Positions 21,401 to 32,135 of a stretch of DNA of 64,000 nucleotides are shown in pieces. The notes beneath the pieces are model-generated. The model saw only the letters and a list, made by a program, of their open reading frames with translations, was not told where the DNA came from and did no database searches. A program made the position numbers and the translations under genes. Origin of the DNA: Lineus longissimus (lineage: Eukaryota > Nemertea > Pilidiophora > Heteronemertea > Lineidae); the NCBI RefSeq assembly GCF_910592395.1, contig NC_088320.1:16366501-16430500 (forward strand). Direction: 5' to 3'. Every line of letters starts with the position of its first letter. Within the stretch, counting starts at the first letter, position 1.

Positions 21401-22965
21401 TAGCATCAAGGGTCTTAGATTTCTAGCATCAAGGTTCTTAGGTTTCTAGTATCAAGGGTCTTAGGTTTCTAGTATCAAGGGTCTTAGGTTTCTAGTATCA
21501 AGGGTCTTAGGTTTCTAGGATCAAGGGTCTTATTTTTCTAGTATCAGGGGTCTTAGGTTTCTAGCATCAAGGGTCTTAGGTTTCTAGCATCAAGGGTCTT
21601 ATTTTTCTAAAATCAAGGGTCTTAGGTTTCTAGCATCAAGGGTCTTAGGTTTCTAGCATCAAGGGTCTTAGGTTTCTAGTATCAAGGGTCTTACGTTTCT
21701 AGTATCAAGGGTCTTACGTTTCTAGCATCAAGGGTCTTAGGTTTCTAATATCAAAAGTCTTAGGTTTCTAGCATCAAGGGTCTTAGGTTTCTAGCATCAA
21801 GGGTCTTAGGTTTCTAGCATCAAGGGTCTTAGGTTTCTAGTATCAGGGGTCTTAGGTTTCTAGCATCAAGGGTCTTAGGTTTCTAGCATCAAGGGTCTTA
21901 TTTTTCTAAAATCAAGGGTCTTAGGTTTCTAGCATCAAGGGTCTTAGGTTTCTAGTACGGTCTTAGGTTTCTAGCATCAAGGGTCTTAGATTTCTAGCAT
22001 CAAGAGGACTTAGGTTTCTAGTATCAAGGGTCTTAGGTTTCTAGTATCAAGGGTCTTACGTTTCTAGTATCAGGGGTCTTAGATTTCTAGCATCAAAGGG
22101 ACTTAGGTTTCTAGCATCAAGGGTCTTAGGTTTCTAGCATCAAGGGTCTTGGGTTTTTAGGATCAAGGGTCTTAGGGCTCTAGCATCAAGGGTCTTAGGT
22201 TTCTAGTACCGTCTTAGGTTTTTAGTATCAAGGGTCTTAGGTTTCTAGTAGGGTCTTACGTTTCTAGTGTCAAGGGTCTTATGTTCCTAGGTTGGTCTTA
22301 GGTTTCTAGTATCAAGCGTCATAGGTTTCTAGAGGTCTTAGGTCTTAGGTCTCTAGACATCCAACTACGCACATACATTTTTAGAAAAAAGATTTTTGGA
22401 CTTTTGAAAAACCTCTTTTTAACAATGCAAATATATACCCCGCAGAGGTTTTTCAGCAAAGTTAAAAACCCCTTAGAGGTTTTTTAAAAATCTCAAAAAC
22501 CAACAGGAATATTCATTTTACCGAAAAACCTCTACAGGGTGCAAAATATATTTAAGGTTTTTCAAAAGCTAAAAGATATTTATTTCTAAGAGTCTACCAT
22601 GTCTACAGTAGCTTAATACAGCGGTCGAAGCAAACCATGTAACTCATCGCCCCCCCCCCCTCCCCTCCCCACCCCCTTCATCATTACTAAATCCATAATA
22701 AAAACACATGACGATTTGGTAGCTAACCATTGTTTTATACCTGTTGTTAACAAAATAAGGAGTGCTGAGAACCTGTCAAATTTTAGAAAGAATATCTTCC
22801 TGATTCAGATAACTCACCTTTGGATTGAATTCTTTAATGTAGGCTTTGAATGTTTTCTCCAACTCTAAATCATGTGCATCACGCAGTGGAGGCGCTTGTA
22901 ACTTCGGTTTAATATGTTCACCAGACATTTTGTATCGGTATCAATGCTCTAGGAATAATTTTGTC
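15413..22965 (-). CDS. Helical-bundle/TIR-domain protein, 606 aa, five coding exons
   Basis: I joined coding exons 22928-22818, 18169-18030, 17850-17673, 17142-16455 and 16116-15413. Every junction has GT-AG ends and phases match (0, 2, 0, 1); the first exon's 5' UTR runs to an acceptor at 22965. Residues 1-143 are unrecognised (starting MSGEHIKPKL, with a GLVWSYFVTNLDLAFG segment). About 144-370 is almost all helix: an Ala-rich stretch, a hydrophobic GIGAAVPWVAPLIQVF segment, then long amphipathic helices, in the style of MLKL/HeLo/Goodbye bundles (inference). About 400-523 is a TIR domain closest to TICAM adaptors: YDIMLHD start, CEYFFSILT, NNLIPIF. The WCxxE position reads WVLRA, so the NADase glutamate is absent. 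About 524-593 is ten 7-residue VPENETQ-type repeats, then a basic end. Likely a cytosolic immune or cell-death adaptor. Confidence 0.75.
15455..15664. repeat. 21-bp coding minisatellite in the TIR protein tail
   Basis: Ten tandem 21-bp units with consensus GTGCCTGAAAATGAAACACAG on the minus strand minus its last base, each giving VPENETQ. Because 21 is a multiple of three, copy-number change keeps the frame. Edge units are degenerate (PGNKTQ, PEKRTQ, PGKKGT). The long opposite-strand frames here are artefacts of the repeat. Confidence 0.85.
18724..19166. mobile_element. MITE family 1, copy 2, in the large TIR-gene intron
   Basis: 443 bp, ends GAGACAAGACCAC and GTGGTCTTGTCTC. Nearly identical to 2992-3435 through most of its length, apart from about 20 bp of different sequence near 19030-19080. 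Non-coding. Confidence 0.8.
19223..20067. mobile_element. Nested foldback element with arms of about 240 bp
   Basis: The left arm (about 19223-19480, ATTACGGTAATCTTCTC start) is the near-complement of the right arm (about 19830-20067, ending GAGAAGATTACCGTAA). Inside the arms, TACAGGGTGGTCCAGAAA at 19379 and its complement ending at 19921 mark the ends of a mariner-type MITE; either it sits nested inside the larger palindrome or the two form a single unit. A G-run follows at 19423. It lies in the intron between coding exons 1 and 2 of the TIR gene. Confidence 0.7.
20071..20208. repeat. Hairpin with an internal tandem duplication
   Basis: Left arm TATAGCGATCACTCTCTCTA pairs with the right arm ending TAGAGAGAGTGATCGCTATA. 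Inside, an approximately 45-bp phrase (ctaactgctgctacatggac and on) is duplicated in tandem on one arm only, so the arms are unequal. Confidence 0.7.
20676..22355. repeat. 23-bp minisatellite, about 70 copies, intronic
   Basis: Unit approximately GGTCTTAGGTTTCTAGCATCA plus two bases, repeated for about 1.7 kb inside the large intron of the TIR gene. Variants (catc/tatc, aaatc, ggactt, gggctc, truncated tagtacgg) recur in the same order about 868 bp apart: compare 21136-21330 with 22004-22200. So part of the array was duplicated as a block. It degenerates at both ends. Confidence 0.9.
22380..22700. other. Low-complexity intron sequence
   Basis: Repeated AAAAACCTCT / AGAGGTTTTT phrases in both orientations (22400-22560), then a C-rich run at about 22650. 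No gene. Confidence 0.4.
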
Positions 22966-22999
22966 CTGAAAAGAATAACAAAGTATTTGATGATTAGTT

Positions 23000-23940
23000 T
23001 TTGGCCTCCTGGTGGCCAAGTCGAGAATCAGATCGGATCAAAATTCGTTGTCTGAGGTAACATGACATAGGGCGTCATGTGTATTAAATTTCAAGTTCAT
23101 ATCTTTAGCGGATAAAAAACGTGCCATAGTTACACTCAAACGGCCAATTTACACCATTTGAACATTTGACCTTGAAAATTAGGTCAAATCAAAAACCCGT
23201 ACGATATGGGATGTATTCTTGCTAGGAGAACCTACCATAAAATATCATTGAAAACAAGTCACTAATAAGCGAGATATTGAACCGTTTACCTATTTTAATT
23301 TTGGCCCCCTGGTGGCCAAGTCGAGGATCAGATCAGACCGAAATTCGCTGCCAGCGGTAATATGACGTTGGGAGTCATGTGTACCAAATTGCAAGTTCTA
23401 CCATAAAAAAATCATCGAAAACAAGTCACTAATAAGCGAGATATTCCACTTTTTCCCTTTTTTAGTTTTGGCCTCCTGGCGACCAAGTCGAGAATCAGAT
23501 CGAATCAGAATTCGGTGTCTGAGGTAACATGACATAGGGAGTCATGTGTACCAAATTTCAAGTTCATAGCTTTAGCGGTTAGGAAACGTGCCATAGTCAC
23601 ACTCAAACGGCTAATTTACGCCATTTGACCTCTGTCACCTTGAAAATTAAGTCAAATCAAAAACCCGTAAAATATGTGATGTAACCTTGCTAGGAGAACC
23701 TACCATAAAAATTCTATCGAAAACGAGTTACTCATAAGAGAGATATCATACTTTTTAGGTTTCAACGTCTGGCCCCTGGTAGCCAAGTCAAGAATCAGAT
23801 CGGACCGAAATTCATTGTCAGAGGTCACTTGACCTAGGGGGGGTCCTTCGTACAAAGTTTCAAGTTCATAGCTCTAGCGGTTAAGAAACGTGCCACTGTT
23901 TCTGAAACAGGATACAGACGACGACGGACGACGGACACAG
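23000..23940. repeat. Four tandem copies of a roughly 300-bp repeat, two of them shortened
   Basis: Units start at about 23002, 23300, 23467 and 23766, each with TTTTGGCC then CTGGTGGCCAAGTCGAGAATC, followed by a tcatgtgta..aaattt block, gcggttaagaaacgtgcca, and ctaggagaacctaccata. The second and fourth copies lack internal parts. The end at 23905-23950 (cgacgacggacgacggacac) is a simple-repeat tail. It lies upstream of the TIR gene's start exon, probably in its 5' intron. Confidence 0.75.
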
Positions 23941-25000
23941 CGGTGTTGTGATGAGCCAAAAATCCAGATAAATTATTAGCATCGCCCCACTGATTCATAG
24001 CCTTTTTTGAAATCTTGTATCTTTCACCTATTGAGTGCGTCCTATAGGTAACATTGCTGGCCTATCTGTCATGTCTGTGTCTGGGATGGATGGGTGGATA
24101 GAGCCCATGTGGTCGACATGAGCCAGAAGCTAGTAGCAAGTTGCATGGTTGTCCCAACAGTCGATTCTCCAGTCACCCAAGGATTTACAGTGGCCAATTT
24201 GTGGATTGATGATAGGATTAGGCCAGATTCGTAGCTCGGTTTTGGTCTACATTTTAGCTCCACCCTCCCAGTTTGGGTGAGACAACCAATACCTCCAGTT
24301 CGGTACCAATTTCTATTATCAAACATTTCAAATTAAATGTCGAATTATGTGGTTTTAAATGTTTTGAAATGCTTCCACATTTTGCACCGACCAAAGCGGT
24401 TATGGTTTTGCCTTACCCAAACCGCAGAATTTAAAACGAGGCTTCATTGGCGCATTGTGCATTCACACTGTAATGGGTGGTTCATTCCCACCCCAAGTGT
24501 TTTAGAACAGGATATCAACTGAGAGGCCTAGAGGAAAATCAGCCCTCAGTGTCTTTTAAGCCTCCCAGAACACGCCTAAAAAGGTCAGCCAGACCCTTCA
24601 CACTTATCAATGATGATTAATCTGCTGACTGGAGCTATTATAAAGTGGATAAACATTTTTGAGTATAAATATCATAAACAATTAGTGAGTAACCTATTCT
24701 CCTAATAAGCCCCCTAAAGGGCTCAGACGGAATTAACACATCAAAAAAGACCGTAATGAAATAAGCATATATACCGAGAACCTGCCCAAATCTTACTCGA
24801 GCGGAAACAAAAAGTTCGGCACTCAAAATCAAATTGTGAAAGAAATATACCGTTGATCAACTAAAGAAAACTGTAGGCATTTAGATTTAAACTCTTTGCA
24901 TCGCGTTATTAGTACAAAGTTGATCAAAAATACTCAATTGATGAGAAAAAAGCGCAAAAAATAAGAAAATTTCCGAGCTGTCAACCATTTTCGACGCTCT
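23941..25000. other. No gene seen
   Basis: Contains one half-copy of the palindromic element at 1702-1870 (around 24235-24312). No supported coding frame. Confidence 0.3.
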
Positions 25001-25007
25001 CAACTCC

Positions 25008-25391
25008 ATGCGAAAGACCCGAACCCGATTTATCCATGACGTCGTTTTGCCCCTGCTTAAATTTGCCGCCATTTTCGCAGAATTATTGGCTTACCAAAAT
25101 GGACGCCAATGCTGGCAGAGAATACGCTTGAATATCATCAAGTTTCGTCACTGTGCGAGTTTGGAGAATGCATTACACTTGGGAACTAAATTGCGGAATG
25201 GACTACAGGAACGAAAGCCAACTCTTCGGTCTTTTTCCAGTTCACTGAAACTAACCAGATTCAAAAGCAAACTGACATTGACACTGATATATGATTACAA
25301 TTTGTTACAAAACACTGCCCACCAAGATTTCTACGCTTGTTATCACATCATCATCGAATTTTTATCTATTTTTCTGCGGTTAAAACCATAA
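25008..25391 (+). pseudogene. Possible LINE 3'-end remnant
   Basis: A 127-codon frame contains LENALHLGTKLRNGLQ and LTRFKSKLTLTLIYDY, a pattern like the conserved C-terminal tail of non-LTR polymerases (GxxLWNxLP, then S..FK..LK..L). No catalytic block is present. It could be chance; assignment rests on this tail alone. Confidence 0.35.
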
Positions 25392-25399
25392 ATTGCTTG

Positions 25400-26600
25400 T
25401 TCAGTTTACTTTAGATTGCACTTAATTGACCAACTAATTTGCGGAGGGCAGAGATTGATAAACAGTTTCCCATGTGATTACTTTTATATCAGCAGTAACT
25501 AGAATTGTCAGTTGAGTCTTGCTAGAGTCTGGAGTCTCCGCCACAGTGAGGCGCGGGTGTGTCAGGCTATGCGTAAACCCCTTACTGTTGAAATGTGAAC
25601 ATTTTGGGGGACATTTAGACTTGAAACGCATTTTTTCAACGAGTAGCAATTTGGCTAATCAAAGTCCGAAATGGATTAGTTTTGGTAATTGATTAGCAAC
25701 TGTCTACAATTCACAGTAATTTTTATAGTATGACAAAATAATACCCCTTCTTCTAAAGAGCCCAAAGCAAAATCCATCATTGCTATGTGTAAGAAGTTTA
25801 AATCTCCCGCCACTGACACTTTTCAGCGACCAAGACGTCATAATTTATGCCAAAAGAAATGTTTTGAAAATCACTCAAACTCGATGATTAAGTTGTCACA
25901 GACATAAGAAACAGTCATTATATGTCGTTTAGAACAGGTTAGATACCATTCAAAACTTTTGAAAGCTTTAGGGAGAGTTTGCTTGTGTCAAATGAGGGCT
26001 ATAAAATCGGCAAAATCGATGTACACTATAAACTATGAAGATACATTGTAAATCATCGCTGTATAGACACCATGTATTAATGTACACAAACTCGTACCGA
26101 GGTAAAATGAATGGAATTCCTAGGAATGCAGGACCCCATACAAAAGCTGTGTATTGTCAACGAATGTGGTTAATAGTTTGGTTAGGGCATGGAGGTATTC
26201 TTATTTATACCTCCATGGTTAGGGTAAGCTACATAATCTTCAACAAAGGAACTCGACGACTCTTTTCACTTTAACAAAAGGACCGGGGGGGGGACTGAAT
26301 TTTATTTTACACCGGGACTCGGTGTCAGCAGACAGACCGTGTATAACTACTTTTAGGTACTGCGTACCGGTTGAGATAGAGAGGTTTGTTCTATGTATTG
26401 CCTCTATGTACTCCTCTGTGTATTGGCATAGCACTTGCGCACTGGAGCCAAGAATTGCTCGATCGAAATACGGAGAAGCATCTTCTTGGTGAGAATATTG
26501 CCCCAGTACAAAAGTCTCAGCCTACGGCAGAGACTAATTCTTGTCGAGTGATCTTTAGAAGACTCTGAATTGCAAGCAGCCAAAAACCTATTTTGAACGA
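25400..26600. other. No gene seen
   Basis: AT-rich. One short perfect hairpin at about 26190-26218 (CATGGAGGTAT / ATACCTCCATG with an 8-base loop). Confidence 0.3.
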
Positions 26601-26630
26601 TTTTACGCAAGCATGACCTGCTAATCAGAC

Positions 26631-27564
26631 CGGCGGGCAGAAAATGCATGCTGCATACCGTCTGCAGACTGGGGGTTTTCTCATGAGTCAATAGAATCTA
26701 AGGTCTGGAATTAGGGGACCATATCAGCAGTTGCTTTCAGCCAACTTCTGTATTAAAATTAAGATCTGGAATTAGGGGACCATCTCAACAGTTGCCATGT
26801 GATTTTCACACTAAAAAATAAGAGGCCATTTCAGGTATATGCCAAACGGTAGAACAAAGATTATCTAGGCCGTTGTGCAAACAGGCTTTGCGATACACCA
26901 CGAGTTGGGGTGTAGGCCTAAATTCCTTTAACTGTGAACCAAGTGCATCCACTGGCACGCTACATGTATGTGTGACTCGCACGGATTTAGCAAGTAGGGC
27001 CTACATGATGCTAATCAGCTAGGATGTATCTTGTGACCAGGACTGTAGTAATAAACATTTGCCTGAAAACATTTTTTATTTGGCCTAACAACACCTGTTT
27101 AGAGTGTCAGAGAGGCCGGTATTTTCACTTAACATCAAGAGACAGAGGAGAACTGTCAAGGTGGGTGTTTGATATACAATGGTTTTCTGTTCCCTGGGTT
27201 TCTTCATTCTGTTATCTTTAATTATATTTACAAATGTCCTTCAGCACTTTTTATCATGAAATGCTGCCTTTGAAACGAACCCAACCTTGCCGGCCAATCA
27301 ACCAGGCGCACGAGGCACAACAGGCCGATACAATATACATGTTCTGTATTAAGTACGTCATCTGTCATGCACACCCAAAAAAAATCTTCCTGCAAGATGA
27401 TTCACAGGTAATTCAAATACATGTATAAGAAAACGAACTTTGAAAAAAAGTTGGCGCAAAGCAACTACTGATATGGTCCCCTAATTCCAAACCTTAGATT
27501 CTATTGACTCATGAGAAAACCCCCAGTCTGCAGACGGTATGCAGCATGCATTTTCTGCCCGCCG
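26631..27564. mobile_element. MULE-type non-autonomous element with 10-bp target duplication
   Basis: 934 bp with terminal inverted repeats of about 105 bp, nearly identical to each other (both start CGGCGGGCAGAAAATGCATG). It is flanked by a perfect direct repeat CTAATCAGAC at 26621-26630 and 27565-27574. A 9-11-bp target duplication with long inverted ends is the signature of Mutator-like elements. The interior has no transposase frame. A direct repeat of the arm's inner end (tctggaattaggggaccat) at 26764 suggests internal rearrangement. Confidence 0.85.
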
Positions 27565-27918
27565 CTAATCAGACTACTATCATCGCACGGGGGAGAGGGG
27601 GTTGAACCATGACTATGACTTTACATATTATCAGCGTGATTGAAACTGACGTGGGTAACTATATGGTTACAGGGGACACTTACAATACACTATCAAGCAA
27701 TAGAACCAGAACGAGGCTGAGTTTCAGCCGTTTCACTTTCACTTCAGGATATTATTTGGCCTATAGATTGTGACTTTTTCAATGCATTTCAGGCCTCCAG
27801 TGATACTCATTGAATATATCCGATTATATTGAGGGGATTCGTTACATCATCTCAGCGGTCACCAGCGGAAAACTTTGATGAAACTTCGATTAACCGTTAA
27901 ATAGACGTTCTTCACTTA

Positions 27919-27990
27919 CGTTCGTTGAGTTGACTCTGTACAGTTCCGGGTTTGGCGTGGTGAGAGACCGACCTTGACCTTTTCAGTAGG
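27919..27990 (-). other. Candidate 5'-UTR exon (donor only), possibly of the TIR gene
   Basis: On the minus strand the sequence GTCAACTCAACGAAC is followed by the strong donor GTAAGTGAAG at about 27918. The next acceptor downstream on that strand that fits is at 22965, the start of the TIR gene's first coding exon. Exon start and promoter are not determined; transcript data would be needed. Confidence 0.3.
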
Positions 27991-28164
27991 GGGTGAGAAA
28001 ATGACGTCATACAATGAAGTGGAGGACTCTTGCCTCGTCAACAAAAGTGTGTGGGGGGGGGGTTCAAAACCGGGTGGCCGATTGTGTGCACGAAGCCAGC
28101 CAGGTCAACAACAACGGTTCAGGGGAGGAGCAGGGCACAGCTAACCATAATTGTCATTCTCATG

Positions 28165-29035
28165 TTGATGATGATCATCGGTTCTAGGACAATTCCCCCG
28201 GTCAATTGCCCGATAATTCCCCCCCCCCCTCCCAGAAATTGCCCCCCCCGTAAAATTTTCGCCCGTAAAATTGCCCCACGGTCAAACTGCGCCCCCCCCC
28301 CCCCCCGTTAAATTGTCACCCAGTGAAAATGTCAGTACATATATCGTGTCCGTGAGTTTCAGAGTATTCCACGCGGACGTTGGTTTTGTGGTGGTGAACA
28401 AGCTGTATCAGAGAACAAACCAAGTCTTAATCAATCTGTTACAAGACACCAATCTACGAAATGCGAAATAACCGACCGAAAATGGGAAATTCCGACGTTA
28501 CTTACGTGGTCCCAGGTCTTTTTTATCAGAAAGATCCCTGTCTGGTCCAACACAGCCAAAGGTCTGCACGCTCGGCCTCTGTCAACATAACTCAAGCACT
28601 ATAGGGCCTAGGCCTAGCAAGCCTCTAAACATGGTAAACAGCATTACCTAATCGTATTGATCATATTGACTAAGGTATTAACCACCTATGCACAATAGGG
28701 GTTCTACTTTCTACTATTTTGTCACACTATGACTACAAGGGATCTTGAGACAATGTGTGATGGATTCGGTGAAACTCAAAGATGCCTTGAATCATTGTGG
28801 AGAAGCCGATCTTTCACTACCGTGAAATTTATAATTCATTAAAGGATGATCTCATGACATTTTTCTAAGGGTAGTAATGCTGGTGGGTGTGTGTGGGGGT
28901 GGGGGGATGGGGGGATTTTAGGAGGTCAATTTCACAGGGAGTGGCAATTTAGCAGGGGGAAATTTTACAGGGAGAATTGGCCTGATCCTCATCATCGTCG
29001 TCGTCGTCGTCATCATCATCACCATCATGATATTG
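28165..29035. mobile_element. Probable MITE with inverted low-complexity ends
   Basis: The left end (28165-28320: GATGATGATCATCGG, then repeated aattgcccc / gtaaaattgccc phrases) is mirrored at 28910-29030 (ggggaaattttacagggaga, then cctgatcctcatcatcgtcg). C/G homopolymers and a (GTC/ATC)n microsatellite sit at the edges. No coding content. Confidence 0.4.
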
Positions 29036-29250
29036 TCCCTGCTCTGTGCGTATTCCGCGGACGTATAATTTCCAAACTGAACTGCCACACTAACACAGAT
29101 TCGCTCCATGTAGGCTAAATGATATAAATAGGTTCTCTACCATCTACGTTTGTTTTGATCGACCTCAAACAAGTGGCTCTGTTTTCATTTGAACTGGTGC
29201 ACGCCACTGTTAGTATTGTGTTGTGGTACAGTGTGCGTGTATTAAGCATA

Positions 29251-29427
29251 TACCATGGAACCTCTGTTAGCGGACATCTCGCTATTAAGGACAACCTCTC
29301 TATTAAGGACACTAGTTTTGGTCACAAATTGGTTGTTTCCATTTGACCTCTCTAGTCAGGACACCTCTCTATTAAGGACAGCATTTGTCAGTACCAAGGG
29401 TGTCCTTAATAGAGAGGTTCTACTGTA
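29251..29427. mobile_element. pogo-type MITE (177 bp)
   Basis: Ends are inverted: TACCATGGAACCTCTGTTAG on the left, and GAGAGGTTCTACTGTA closing on the right. The motif CCTCTCTATTAAGGACA recurs several times inside in both orientations. Such ends (TACAGTAGAACCTC...) are typical of pogo/Tigger derivatives. It is not related to the pogo element at 5698-8351 by its ends. Confidence 0.65.
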
Positions 29428-29439
29428 CTTGTTTATCCT

Positions 29440-30128
29440 GTTAAGCCGAGGACATACTACCAAGAAAAATTGGCCAATGGTGATTAATTTAATTGACTGC
29501 AGATGTCTTGTCATATGTGAACGGTCCGGCAATTCACTTGGCCAATGAAATTAGATACTCTCACCCAGTCTTGGTGAGTTGGTGGGGAGTTCTATATTTT
29601 CGCCAAGATTGCCACCACAGGGGGGCTACTTCAGGTAGAATTGTCGTGTGTGAATGGTTCACCAACTGTTTCGAGCAAGGAAAATGTAAACAAGAGGTTT
29701 TGTTTTTAACTCTTTCAAGCCCTTTACACCAAGAAAAAATGAATTCATGTTACTAGGCACTAGCTCTTTTAGCTATTTGAGTCTACATTTCAAGGTGGAG
29801 TTCCGATTATATGTTTTTGACATGTAAACCCGTACTTTGAAGATGGTTGGCTGTTTTGAGAATGTCCATGGGCCTATAAAACTACAGGTATATACCTGAT
29901 TAATCAGGAGCAATGACAGCAGGGGTCTCATAAGTAAGCTGTGCATCAGGTGATAAAAATGTTTCCCTCCAGTGACGTCACAGACAGGTACAGGTAGCTA
30001 AAATTGTCTGGGCCTGACATTGGTGTGAACACACAGTTGTTGAGGCCAGCAAGAGTGACTTGCCAGGTGACCCTACATCTGTTTTTGATCTTGGTGAGCA
30101 ATAGTTGGTAGTGTGTCCTCGGCTTTAA
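29440..30128. mobile_element. MITE with TTAAGCCGAGGACA ends
   Basis: Left end TTAAGCCGAGGACATACTACCAA minus its last bases matches the complement of the right end, TTGGTAGTGTGTCCTCGG then CTTTAAG. Subterminal blocks also pair (cagatgt near 29505 with acatctg near 30073; ggtgaccc/cacc blocks). No target duplication recognised and no coding frame. Confidence 0.6.
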
Positions 30129-30454
30129 GGAACATAACGACCTGTACAAAATATTAGTTATACATGTACTTTTTTTTGTAATTCCGCAAGTGTCCCAAAT
30201 GATTAAACCGGTATTTATCGCAATACTCAAGTATTAGCCCTCCGATTATTGTTTGTTTAGGTGAAGATGCCAGAATTTGATTTACCCTTCCATTGGCCGA
30301 TTACCTGTCAGACAAATTTAAAGGTATGACCTAACTGCGAAGGTCCCACTTTTTGAATGCGTGTAAATGAAATAAAAGGGAGTGGTCACTCTCTATGTGT
30401 GCATAATCTGTCGTTGATCATTGATACACTCATTCCTACGAAAGCAAAGAAGGC

Positions 30455-30915
30455 TCATTCAATATTCAAAATTCAGAATTCGAAATTTCCAACAAATATT
30501 GAAGTTTGAATTTTAAACTATGCTCTTCTTTGACTTCAAAATTCAAAATTCGAAATTTATAATTTTGAATTTTGAATTTTAAGGTCAACCAATTGTGCAA
30601 CTTCAAAATTCAAAATTCAAAACTCAAAAATTTCAAATATTGAATTTACCTAGTTCTTCTAATGAAAATTGACCATCTTTTATAAAAAAACACGAAGGAC
30701 TTTTCACCACTGTACACAATAATTACTATCTTGGTTGCTGCCATTTTATGCTGCTGATGAGGCTCAGAGTAACGCCCCTCTACTCCATCTAGTGGTACCT
30801 CATGAGATCAATATTGTACAATTTTGAATTTTGAAGTTGCACAATATTATTTGTTTACTTCAAAATTCTAAGTTCAATATTTGTATAATTTTGAATTTTG
30901 AATTTTGAGTATTGA
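30455..30915. repeat. AT-rich foldback made of TTCAAAATTCAAAATTC phrases
   Basis: The arms at 30455-30660 and 30815-30915 consist of repeated TTCAAAATTC / GAATTTTGAA phrases in opposite senses, able to pair with each other and within themselves. The centre (30660-30810) is non-repetitive and non-coding. Confidence 0.55.
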
Positions 30916-31182
30916 ATACGCCTTCTGGGCTTCGTACATTTCTGGATTTTACAGACACCGTTATTGCCATGTAAATGAAATACTCAGTTCCCAAAACGCC
31001 AATGATGGATCATGCGCGTATACAGGCGGTGCCCACACAACTATACTTGTGAATCCTACCATTGTGAATAGCGCATGGAGCACAAGAATGGTATTCGAGG
31101 ACATAATCAATGGGGCTCTTCAATGGCACACTTAAACTAACTCAAGAATGAAGAACTCAAAAAATTGTTCAATACATTAAAT

Positions 31183-31368
31183 GTGACCAACTGCGGCAAA
31201 ATGAGTCGCATGAGATGAGCCTAAAATGGCACCAGGACATAATAGAAGAAATTGATATACCTGTACTCAGATTTCACATAAGGCAGACAACAGTGAAATG
31301 AACAACCAGTCACTCTCAGCCTGTCAAGCTGGGTGCGACATGCGGCTCATTTTGCCATGACGGGTCAC
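31183..31368. mobile_element. MITE family 2, copy 2
   Basis: Shares the body of 13909-14098 (aggcagacaacagtgaaatg) and both ends (GTGACC..TGCGGCAAAATG left, CATTTTGCCATGACGGGTCA right). A poly-G run follows at 31389. Confidence 0.7.
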
Positions 31369-31840
31369 AGTATGAAAACTAATATAAGGGGGGGGGGGGT
31401 ATACTATCAAAATCACCTTTCATAACATTAGGTTTTTTCTTCACAAAATTACCTCTTGAATACATTTGCGAAATAAATAACCTAACCTTTTTCCTGTTCC
31501 ATACGATTCTATTTTGGAAAAATTAATGTTAATTTTTGTGAGGAATTAGTGATAACAATAGATTATCTCTATTTCTTTTTTAATAATTAGCCGCATTAAT
31601 GAATTTGACAATCATTATCAATCCTCGCGTATTTCAAGCCTGGTGAATTATATTATTTCTACTTCACCGTAAACCGAATATAAGACGCACACGAACAATT
31701 TCTCTCCCGATATATATCTTGATATTTGCCCCTCCCCTGGTTTATACATCCCTACCGGAATAGTAGAAGTAAAACTGGATACCGTCACTGTAGTTTACAA
31801 CAATGTCCATCGGTCCCTATTGTTGGGCTGTTGTGTTGCT

Positions 31841-31883
31841 CCACCGACGCGCGTTTCTGCCCCTCTAGGCTTCATCAGGGTGG
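31841..31883 (-). ncRNA. Hammerhead-ribozyme-like motif (43 nt)
   Basis: Minus strand reads CCACC, CUGAUGA, AGCCUAGAGGGGCA, GAAAC, GCGC, GUC, GGUGG. This gives a 5-bp stem I (CCACC/GGUGG), the invariant CUGAUGA and GAAA core boxes, a very short stem III (AC/GU with a GCGC loop) carrying the required A-U pair, and a GUC cleavage triplet. Stem II is GCCU/GGGC closed by an unusual A.A pair next to the core, which may weaken activity. Tiny-stem-III hammerheads of this kind are known in Penelope-like retroelements and animal retrozymes; flanking DNA here is probably such a remnant. Confidence 0.6.
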
Positions 31884-32135
31884 CTGGGGTTGACTTGCAT
31901 CTGTCTTGTTCGAAGTTCACAGTTTGAATGACATCATGACTCAGGGGTGGTTTCTCAATGACGTTGTGACGTTATAGACATCCCTACCGAACATCTCCTT
32001 CAGTACAACATCACTGTCAATCATGCCGATCCACCGTCGCTGTGCGTATCCATACTTCACCGCCGAAAGGAGGAGACTTTAGGACTGATATTCACCGCCG
32101 ATAAGTCGGCATGATGCCAATAGGCACTATCCGCG

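Noticed and set aside
20676-22355. CRISPR-like regular repeats (also 37620-40205 and 63490-64000)
   Set aside because: Units are head-to-tail without unique spacers, in a eukaryotic intron context; they are minisatellites.
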